DNA from: Solibaculum mannosilyticum
Lineage (GTDB): Bacteria > Bacillota > Clostridia > Oscillospirales > Acutalibacteraceae
Length of the DNA: 64,000 nucleotides
Assembly: GCF_015140235.1 (NCBI RefSeq)
Contig: NZ_AP023321.1
Span: 2,160,501 to 2,224,500, forward strand
Reading direction: 5' to 3'
Position numbers and translations under genes: made by a program. Of the stretch, positions 14,845-24,900 are shown in pieces. A model generated the notes under the pieces. It saw only the letters and a list, made by a program, of their open reading frames with translations. It was not told the origin of the DNA and ran no database searches. Position 1 is the first letter of the stretch, and each line of letters begins with the position of its first letter.

Positions 14845-15189
14845 TTACGAAAGCCTGGAAAGCTGGGTTAGGATTTCTTTCACGCCCTCCCATAACTGCT
14901 CCTGCCGTTGGGCTATATCCTCCAGGTCAGCATCATAAATCCGCCCCGTTTCATGTACCCGTCGGGTGAGCTGGTTCAGGTTATTGCTGCTTCGGCGCAA
15001 CAGGGATACCAGTTCCTTCAGCTCCGGCAAGTCCAGCTGTACCACATAGCCGTCCACAGCCATCTTCCGCAGATAGGCGCTCAGGTTTTTTGTTCCGAAC
15101 TGTGCCATTTTCTGCTGGATCGCTTCCATCTCCGCATCGGAAACCCAAAACAGGACCGGCACATCCCGTTTACGCTTTTTGGCGCTCAT
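14845..15189 (-). CDS. mobC: mobilisation protein MobC
   Basis: A 114-residue relaxosome accessory protein. The N-terminal basic segment (MSAKKRKRDVPVLFWVSDAE) is followed by a ribbon-helix-helix-like region and the MobC signature LLRRSSNNLNQLTRRVHETG at about residues 67-86. MobC proteins bind near oriT and help melt DNA for the relaxase. The start overlaps the DUF3849-like gene by 4 bases (ATGA). It is the last gene of the long transfer operon, followed by a terminator. It is separated from the relaxase, its usual neighbour, by 3.6 kb of cargo. Confidence 0.9.
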   Translation of the reverse strand: MSAKKRKRDVPVLFWVSDAEMEAIQQKMAQFGTKNLSAYLRKMAVDGYVVQLDLPELKELVSLLRRSSNNLNQLTRRVHETGRIYDADLEDIAQRQEQLWEGVKEILTQLSRLS

Positions 15190-15992
15190 CGTTCCGGCTC
15201 CTGTTTCTTCGATAAAGCAGGCTTGTGGGTGGTAGGCTCCTGTTTGAGCTTTTGCAAGACAGAGCCTTTCTCCGGTTCCTGAAGCGTTTTTCGTGCCTGC
15301 CGTGTAAACAGATCGGTCAGACCAAGATTGACCTCATCCACAACCAGATAAGCACAGTGGCGCGAAGTGCCGCTGTCCTCCGGCATGGGAATGGTCTTTG
15401 CCCAGGCTTTGTTGTCACGGGAAACGCGACCGTCGCTGTCCTTATGCTGGATGGTGTTGGCAAGGATGAACTGTACTCGTTCCGACCCGAACTTTTCCAG
15501 CACCGCCTTAACCGCAGACTCCGTATCCAGTCGGTTATCCGCATAGTGGGCGCTGATGGCGTGTTCAATGGCCTCTTTACAGTCAAAGTTTGCCTGATAA
15601 GAGCGGTTATATTGTGCCATCTCCCCATGCTGGGACGCATAGGCGGCAGAATGGAGATAGAGAGGGATGGACCGCTGTTCTTCCAAAACCTTACACACAT
15701 CATCCGCTCGGTTTTCAATGCTGTCCCGGATCACATCCATGTAGCCGGTCTCCAGCTTCTCAAAGTGACGGTACACATCGGCCAGCGGTGTAGGCGAATC
15801 CAAAAGCGCCTGGGCCTGGGCATCGGTCAGCTCCAAGTCCTCCATCGCCATCACAATGTCCTCCCGGACGGTGTACTCATAGGTATGGTGCAGGATTTCC
15901 TCCGGGGGCTGGCTTTTCAGCCAGTCCCGGTATTTGTCCTGTTCAGCGGCCATCTTCTCATAAAGGGCCGTATTCAGATCGTTGGTATTCAT
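15186..15992 (-). CDS. DUF3849-like ICE protein
   Basis: A 268-residue, largely helical acidic protein. The N-terminal half includes LKSQPPEEILHHTYEYTVRE, VMAMEDLELTDAQAQALL and PLADVYRHFEKLETGYMD, sequences I recall from DUF3848/DUF3849 proteins of Tn1549-like elements. The C-terminal half (AVLEKFGSERVQFILANTIQ through SRDNKAWAKTIPMP) resembles a second conserved ICE module. The ATG at 15992 follows AGGAGGT, one base after the stop of the giant upstream gene. Function is unknown; position between the methylase-helicase and MobC suggests a DNA-processing accessory. Confidence 0.65.
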   Translation of the reverse strand: MNTNDLNTALYEKMAAEQDKYRDWLKSQPPEEILHHTYEYTVREDIVMAMEDLELTDAQAQALLDSPTPLADVYRHFEKLETGYMDVIRDSIENRADDVCKVLEEQRSIPLYLHSAAYASQHGEMAQYNRSYQANFDCKEAIEHAISAHYADNRLDTESAVKAVLEKFGSERVQFILANTIQHKDSDGRVSRDNKAWAKTIPMPEDSGTSRHCAYLVVDEVNLGLTDLFTRQARKTLQEPEKGSVLQKLKQEPTTHKPALSKKQEPER

Positions 15993-15993
15993 G

Positions 15994-18900
15994 TTATCGC
16001 ACCTCCTCATGTTGTTTCGGTTTCTTTTCAGGGCTACGGGGTGGCACCGGGCGCTTCAAGCTGTCCAGCACCGAAGGCCGTGCGCTCTTGGCAACCACAG
16101 TTTCCGGCTGGGCATGGCCCTTGCCGTCAATGTTCAGCAGCGTGTCCAGTTCCACCAGACGGGCGGACTTGACTCGCAGATCATCCTCAAAGGGAAACGG
16201 CTTTCCGATTTCCTCTTTGGCTGCGGCCTGCTGTTGGTAAAGGTTGTCCAGCTGGTTTTTCACGGCTTCCAAACGCTGAGGCATTTGAGCCAGTGCATTG
16301 TCGATACGGGTGAGGTTTCCGCGCGGGTCTGTGCCGAGGCTTGCCCGGTGGGTCATCTGGCCTTTCAACAGGAGCGTATATTCCTGTTTCCAAGCGGAAA
16401 ACTCCACGGACATAGTAAAGCCCCGATAGCTGCCGATCTGCACCGGTTCGGAGCCTTTGACCTCCTTACAGGCGTCCAGCAAGGCTGCACCGGCGTTTTC
16501 TTTGTCAGTCAGCACATCGCCCCGGATCTCCATTCCAGCAAAGCCATCCTCCGGGTGAGGATGGGCGGCCAGGGTCTCCAGGTCCGCTTCAAAGCCTTTA
16601 ATAAACCCCTTGTTAGTTTCGATTTCCTGGGGGAAGTATTTGAGCAACTGATCCTCCAGGCGGTACTGCTTGCTCTGATGGTCAGCTTTCATCAGCTTCA
16701 GACGCGCAACCTCCACATCCAAATCCATGCGCTCCTTGATACGGGGGTCTCCGGCGCACAGGGCCTTGATCTCGGCAAAGGACAGCGCCGTTTCGTCCAC
16801 ATCATCGCAGGAGCGGACCGGGCTTTTGCTGGTCATGATTTGCGAAATGAATTTCTGTTTGTTCTCCACCGTCTGCCACAGGTAGGCATCGAAAGTTCCC
16901 TCGGTAACATAGCGGTACACATGGACCAGCGGATTCTGGTTGCCCTGGCGCTCGATACGGCCCTTGCGCTGGGCAAGGTCTCCCGGACGCCACGGACAAT
17001 CCAGGTCATGGAGCGCCACAAGCCGGTCCTGCACATTGGTGCCAGCGCCCATTTTGGAGGTGCTGCCCAGCAGGACGCGCACCTGCCCAGTGCGAACCTT
17101 GGAAAACAGTTCTTTCTTCTGCACCTCGGTCTTGGCTTCGTGGATAAAAGCAATCTGCTCGGCGGGCATTCCCTGGGCGATGAGCTTCTGGCGGATGTCC
17201 TCATAGATGGTAAAGGCAGGCTCAGGCTCATCCAACGGCACAGCCTGTTCCAGCGCATGAAGTGTGGGATTATCCAGCTGTTTGGCTGCCTTTTTGGAGG
17301 GGGCTGTCTGGGGCGTGGAAATGTCGCAGAATACCAGCTGGGTCAGCTTGTCAGCCTCGCCGTCCCGCCAGATCTGCATGATATTACCCACACACTGATT
17401 GACCTTGGTGCCGGGTTCATCCGGCAGCAGCTGGTTGATGATACGCTGGTCCAGACCCAGCTTGCGGCCATCGCCGGTAATCTTGAGCATATTGTCCTCT
17501 GAGGGGTCAACGCTGCCGCTGTGTACCCTGGAGGCGCGCTCGGAGAGAACCTGCACCATCTCTTTTTGGTGTTCAGTAGGCTGGGCCACGATGTTGTGGT
17601 ATTCCACCTCCGGGGTGGGCAAGTTCAGCTGATCGGCGGTTTTGATGTCGGCAACTTCACGGAACAAGTTCATCAGCTCCGGGAGGTTGAAAAACTTGCT
17701 GAATCTCGTTCTTGCCCGGTAGCCGGTGCCTTCCGGTGCCAGCTCCAGCGCCGTGACGGTTTCTCCGAAGCGGCTGGCCCAGCAGTCGAAGTGGGTCATG
17801 TTCAGCTCTTGCAGGCGGTCATACTGGAGATACCGCTGCATGGTGTAAAGTTCGGTCATGCTGTTCGATACGGGGGTGCCAGTGGCGAAAATCACACCAC
17901 GGTTTCCGGTCAGTTCATCCATATAGCGACACTTTGCAAACATATCGCTGGACTTTTGGGCATCGCTTGTGGAGAGACCTGCCACATTCCGCATCTTGGT
18001 GTATAAAAACAGGTTTTTATAGTTATGCGCCTCATCGACGAACAGGCGGTCCACACCCAACTGCTCGAATGTTACCACATCGTCCTTGCGGCTCTCGGCC
18101 TGCAATTTCTCCAGCCGGGCTTCCAGGGACTTCTTGGTGCGTTCCAACTGCTTGACCGTGAAACGCTCACCGCCGCTGTACTTCACCTCGGCAATGCCCT
18201 CGGTGATCTCGTCGATCTGCTCCTGAAGGAGCCGTTCCTGACGCTCTCGGCTGATGGGGATTTTCTCAAACTGGCTGTGTCCCATGATGATGGCGTCATA
18301 ATCGCCGGTGGCAATGCGGGCGCAGAACTTCTTGCGGTTGTGGGTCTCAAAGTCCTTTTTGGTGGTGACAAGAATGTTGGCGGAAGGATAGAGCCGCAGA
18401 AACTCCGACGCCCATTGTTCGGTCAGATGGTTCGGTACCACAAAGAGGGATTTCTGACACAAGCCCAGGCGCTTACTCTCCATGGCGGCAGCCACCATTT
18501 CAAAGGTTTTACCAGCGCCTACCTCGTGCGCCAACAGCGTATTGCCGCCATATAGCACATGAGCAATAGCATTTTTCTGGTGTTCCCGCAAGGTGATGGC
18601 CGGGTTCATGCCGCCGAAAGTAATGTGTCCGCCGTCGTATTCACGGGGACGAGTGGAGTTCATTTCCTCATTGTACTGGCGGACCAGAGCTTGGCGGCGG
18701 TCCGGGTCTTTCCAAATCCAGTCTTTGAAAGCGTCCCGGATCGCTTGCTGCTTTTGGGCTGCCAGGGTGGTCTCTTTGGCATTCAGCACCCGACGCTCTT
18801 TGCCGTCTGCATCCTCTATGGTGTCGTAGATACGGACATCCCGCAGGTTTAAGGAATCCTCCAAAATCTTGTAGGCATTGGCACGGCTGGTTCCGTAGGT

Positions 18901-21900
18901 GGTATAGGCTGCCACATTGTTCTGGCTTACAGAGCTTTTGCCGGTGATCTGCCACTCAGCGGTGAAAGAAGAATAGTTGACCTCGATATTGCGCTGGAGA
19001 TAAAACGGCGTGTCGAAGGTCTCATACATAAACTGCTGGATGTACTCTTTGTCGATCCAGGTAGCGCCCAGGCGCACCTCAATCTCCGACGCATCCAGGT
19101 CTTTGGGCTGGGCAGCGGTAAGGGCCTCCACATTGACTGCAAAGGAAGGGTCCTGCTGTGCGGCCCGCTGTGCCTGACGCAGCTTGCGCCGCACATTGCC
19201 GGACAGGTATTCGTCGGCTGTTACATAATGGGGAGTGCCGTCTTTCTCCAACTGCCCAGGTACACGGAAGATCACGCCTTGCAGCTCGGCGGCCAGTTCG
19301 TCGCCGGTCTTGCCGGTCAACTCCGCCATATACGCCATATCGACAAAGGCTTTTTCGGAAATTGATACGGCCAGAGCTTCACTTGCGGTATCCACAGTGT
19401 CCACCGCCTTGTGGGGCTTGATGGTGCGCTTGGTGAACATATCCGCCTTGCGCTCCAGCTTGCCGTCCTCGTCAATGACTTCCAGCGCGCAGAGCAGATA
19501 GTAGCTGGAATCATCAGCAAAGGCCAGCCGGTTCGCCCGGTCATTGATAAGACCATATTTTGCAGAGAAGCTGTCATAGAGCCGGTTCAGTTCGGCCTGT
19601 TTGTCCTGGATGGCGCTGTCCGGTGTGGCGGCGTCCATTTGCAGATCAATGAGCTGCTGGACACATTCTCGCAGACCCACCAGTCCTTTCACACGGGCTT
19701 CGGCGGTGGCATTCAGGTCAGGCCGTACCATACAGCTGTTTTCACGGTAATACACATCGCCGTCCACAACGGTGTAGGAGTAATTTTTCACATTGGGGTC
19801 AGCAGGGATAGAAGTGTCGATGGCTTCGCCCTCGCCCAGCTCCGGCAGCTCGGCCTCCTGGTAGGTGCCGCGAATGTACTTCACGGCATCATGCAGCTGA
19901 TCGGCAAGCTCCAGCCCCTCGATGGGGTTCACGGTGTAGTCCATGCCGTGGGCGGTGCTTTCCGGTTCCTGTCGGCCCAGCACCATTTCCGGGTGGTCCA
20001 GGAAATAGCGGTTGATGGCAAAGCCGTCCTCGGTCTGCCCGGTCTGCGTCCACTCCGGCACGATGTCCAACGGACGGTCACGCTTTTGCAGGAAGATGAT
20101 GTCCGAAACGACCTCGGCACCTGCGTTCTTTTTGAAAGCGTCATTGGGCAGACGGATGGCCCCCAGCAGTTCGGCGCGCTGAGCAAGATACCGGCGCACG
20201 GTGGAATCCTTGGCGTCCATCGTGTAGCGGCTGGTGACAAAGGCCACCACGCCACCGGGACGAACCTGATCCAGAGCCTTGGCGAAAAAGTAGTTGTGAA
20301 TGCTGAAATTCAGCTTGTCATAGGCTTTATCCCGAACCTGATACTGGCCAAACGGAACATTACCCACCGCCAGATCGTAGAAATCCCGCCTGTCGGTGGT
20401 CTCAAACCCTGCCACGGTGATGTCGGCCTTGGGGTAGAGCTGCTGGGCAATACGCCCGCTGATGGAATCCAGCTCCACGCCGTAAAGACGGCTGTTTCGC
20501 ATTTCCTCCGGCAGCATACCGAAGAAATTGCCTACACCACAGGACGGCTCCAGGATGTTGCCGGTCTCAAATCCCATGCGGCCCACAGCCTCGTAAATCG
20601 CTTTGATGACCGTAGGGCTGGTGTAGTGCGCGTTGAGGGTGGAACCTCTGGCAGCAGCGTATTCCTCCGGGGTCAGCAGTTCCTTCAGCTGGGCATATTC
20701 CTTGCTCCAGCTTTCCTTGTCGGGGTCAAAGGCATCGGCAAGGCCGCCCCAGCCCACATACCGAGAAAGGATTTTCTGCTGTTCCGGCGTTGCCTGCTCG
20801 GTGGTTTCCTCCAGGTATTTCAGCAGCTTGATTGCCTCGACATTGGCCTGGAACTTAGCCTTGGGGCCGCCTTCGCCCAGGTGATCGTCAGTGATACGGA
20901 AATTCTCGGCGGTGCGACGCAGATTGGCCTTGTATTCCTCATAAGAGGCTTCCTCGGCAGCTTTGACATTGGGGAAGGTCTGCCACTCGCCGTTTACCTG
21001 AATGGAAACGGGGTGTTCGTCCAGTACCTCATCCAGAGTCTTTTCCGGCTCGACAGCAGGCGTGGGCGGCTCCGGCTCATTGGTTCGCAGGGTCTGAACA
21101 ACCACATCATAGGGCAGATTGTTCTTATCGCCCGGATAGACAGCCACAGTCTCGGCTTGGAAGGCCGGGGTTTCGGCAGCCGGTTCGGGGCGTTCCTGCT
21201 CAAAACCGTCCAACTGACGGGCATACATCCCGCGCAGCAAAGGCGCAACCTCGCTCCACTGGAAGAACAGCATGGCCAGACGCTTTTCATCTGCATCCAG
21301 CACTTCCAGCTCGATACCTTCCGGCATCGTGCGGTAATCGGCGGTCTCGCCGGTCTCCAGCTCCATCGTTTCCACGATGTTGGGATAGGCCCGGCTCAGC
21401 CACAAGGCTACCTCCTGGTTACTCTTGCCGTTGCGAAGAAGCTCGGAAAGCTCCGCCTTGTCCGCCTCACCAATCAGGCCATGGGCCAGCACATCCCGAA
21501 GGTCCTGGTCCACCGTATCCAGATTTGCAGGCAGGAATTCGGTATAGAAGTCGTTGCGGTTATCCTCCCGCAAAAGCTGCTCAAACCGTTCCCGGCTCTC
21601 AGCCCGGTAGATGGGATAGCTCATGCCGGTGGGCAGCAGCTGCACCGTGTCATCCCGCAGCTCTGTGATCTGATGGGGCCGGTCATCCAGATAGACAATA
21701 TCACCCACATTGTAAGGAGGAACCGCTGGATCGTAGGAGGTTCGCTCCCGGAGTGTGCCACGAGCCGCAGCGTATTCCTCATCTGAAACCAGAACACGCA
21801 AATTATGGGGAGAAGGCTGTTCCGGCTCATCTGCCGGGACGCTCTCTCTGGATATGGCCTCCACATCCGCCATAACACGCTGGATGAATGGGTCATTATC

Positions 21901-24900
21901 CAGTTTTTCCTCATCCACCAGTTCACCATTCACAATGCCGCGCTCGGCCAAAGCCTCCCGAATGGCGATGGGGTCGATGTTGTCGAACCGGTCCTGTTCC
22001 GCTTCGGTGTAGAACCGGTCCTCCTTGATAAGCTGAGCGATCCGGCGCTGTACCTTGGGCCAGGGCAGCACCGTTCCTTCGGGGCTTTCCGGGCGAACCG
22101 AAAACGGGGTTTTGCCATCGCCGCCGTCAAACTCATGGGCCAGCCATGCAGCGGTATCTTTTTCCCGCCCATGTTTCTCCATGTAACGGACAACGGCGTG
22201 TTTACTTTCGATTTTGCCGTTCCAGTCCTGGATAGCCTTGTCGATGTCATTGTCCGTGAGAGGGTGCAGCAGCTCATGGAGCTTGGGATAGGTCTCGTCG
22301 ATGATTTCTCGATGAAGGCGCTGGCGGAACTCCGGTGTGTCGGAATAGAGGCGGAGCAGCTCCATGTTGCCAGATCCCAGGACAGCACGGCGAATAGCGG
22401 CATTGCCCTCGATCACGGCGTTCTCATGGTCACTGTGACCGCAGGCATTGCGATATGGCACATCTTCCATAACAGCGGCAAGTACAATGGGCTTGTATTG
22501 CTCATGCAGTTCTCGAATCGTAGGGGCTGCGGCTGCTTCGGTCTCCTGAAATACTCTGGTCCCGTCTGCGCCAAACTCCGCTTCCTGGGCATTGATGTGC
22601 TGTTCCGCCTCATGGTCGATAGAGGGCATGGAATACTCCTGCCGCTCCCTGCCGCCCTTCGGGACAGCGGAAATGGTCACATCATGCTTATCCCGCAGCT
22701 GTTCCACAACCTGCTCCAGCCGGTTTGCCGGAAAGCCGCACATTTCCACACGGCCACCGCCGGGGATAGCGCGGGTCGTGAGATTGAGGTCCAGTTCCGC
22801 AGCAGCAGTTTTGGCGTCCTCACCGTACAGCTCAAAAAAATCCCCCATTTGGTAGAGGATTATATCATCCGGGTGGCGCTCCTTGACGCCGTTGTATTCC
22901 CACACAGCCGGGTCCGGCTGCTGGGCTTGCAGGGCATCTTCTTCCGCCAGGGCCTTTTCTGCCTGGATTTTGTCATACTCCGCCTGTTCCTGTTCTGTGA
23001 GATAGCGTCCCTTCTGGATCAGGTCGGTAATCCGTTTGGCGACTTTCTCCCAGGTGAAATGCACATCCGGGCAGCCGTCTTTTTTGTAGTGCAGACCTTT
23101 TCCGTCGTGGCTTTCATCGCTTTTCATTGCACCGGACAGGGCATGGGAGTGACCGCCAATACCATACTCATGTTTGAGAAAATCCACCTTTTCCTTATCC
23201 GTATGGGGTTCCTGGAAAAAGGTGAAAACTCGGCCCTTACCGCCCTCAAATCCGCTGCCTCTGGTCATGGCGGCGTCGATCTCGTCCTCAGAGATAAACT
23301 GCTTGACCGAAGGTACTTCCGTCAACTGAGAGGTAAAGGTGGTGCGAGGCAAGGACAGATCTTGCAGGTTCTCCCAAATTTCTTTGGGTTTATGGTAGTG
23401 GAAGCGCAGCAAATCCCGATCCTGCTGGTAGGCCGTCCAGAAGGCAGCATATTCTTCCGCAAGGTTCTGGCGAAACTCCGGGCTTTTCAGCTGTTCGGTG
23501 AGCCATGCAGATTCCTCTGGGAAACCGCGCCCCGGATTGTTGGAAAGGATGGGCAGATACCCAGCTTCTCTGGCTTCCTCGCTGAAATCGTGGTACAGAT
23601 TCCAGAACTTTTCCGCGAGGAGGGAGCGTTCATAGCCCGCAGCCTCAGCCAGCTCCACATTGGTGGCAAACTGGCCGTCCTGCAAAAGCTGGCCGATACG
23701 CTCAGCGGCACTCTCCCAGGAAATGACCTGGGCGGACTTATCGTAACGGGCAGTTTTGCCGTGGGAAAGATGGATTCCATCCTCGGCATACCATGCAGTG
23801 ATGCTGCCAATCCCGTTGCCGCCATGGTACAGGGTTTTCAGGGTGTCTGCGATCTCGGTGGTGGACTTCTGCTCCTCAAAGGCCGCGACAATGCGCTCTC
23901 TCTGGCGATAGGTGTTGCCGCCCAGCCGCAGCACATGGTCGATGTCAGCCTGGGCAAAAGAAAAAGCAGAGGATGTTTTCACATTCTCTGCTTCATCTAT
24001 GATTCTGATTTGTTCTGCTTCGGAGAGGAAGAAACTCAGCTGTGAATAAGCTCCGCCATCAGAATCTCCTCGGCCTGTGCTTTGCAGGTGTTCATCAGGC
24101 CCACCCAGCGCATCGGGTCGCTGGCTTTCAGCTGCTCCGTCGCGCCCGCGTCTTTCGCCAGCTGGGGCATCATCTGCTCCAGACGGCTCTGCGCTGTCTC
24201 GTCGATCTCGATGAGGTGCGGGTACAGCTTCTCGGTCAGCAGCAGCTGATTGTAAATCAGGGGCCGGTGTTCCTTCAGGTACGCTTTCCGCATCCTGCCG
24301 TACTTGCCCAGGGGCTTCTCCGGCTGTTCGGTCAGCTTCAGGTCGGGAATCTGATAATCTCCGTTCATCGTGTAAGTCAGGCTGTTCTCCATGTGTAACG
24401 CTCCTTTCCGCGAGTTGCTCGCGCTCATAGATCTGGATGGTGACGCCGATCTGCCGCAAAACCTGCTGGTTAATCTGGCTGACCGCCGCGCCCAACGCCC
24501 CAACCGTGGCCGGGGTATTGAAATCGAAAATCGGCATGAAGTCCTCATGCTGGAAATATTGTTCCGTATCCAGCCCACAGCGAGACATCAGGGCATAGGC
24601 GATACTGACGGTGGCGGCGGACTTAAATTGGACTTCGATGTTGTAATCATCGTACTCCGCCAGGAACGAACCGTCAACGATATAGCGGAAATCTCTCTGA
24701 TGATCGTCCCAATACTCACTCGCCAGCTTTCCGGCTACATCCGTGAGCTGCTGGGCGAGATTGTCACCGGCAACGCCGTAGTTTTGCTCCAGCATGGCCG
24801 ACACAGGCCCAATGTGCTGTTCTTCCAGCTGCCACAACCAGGGTGTACGGGAATGTTCACGGGTGCCGGTATCGGAAATATCGAACACATAGCGCAGGCG

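Noticed and set aside
19411..21786. 791-codon plus-strand open frame opposite the giant gene
   Set aside because: It is antisense to a gene with clear methylase and helicase motifs; the translation has no recognisable domain, and such long shadows are common in GC-rich coding DNA.
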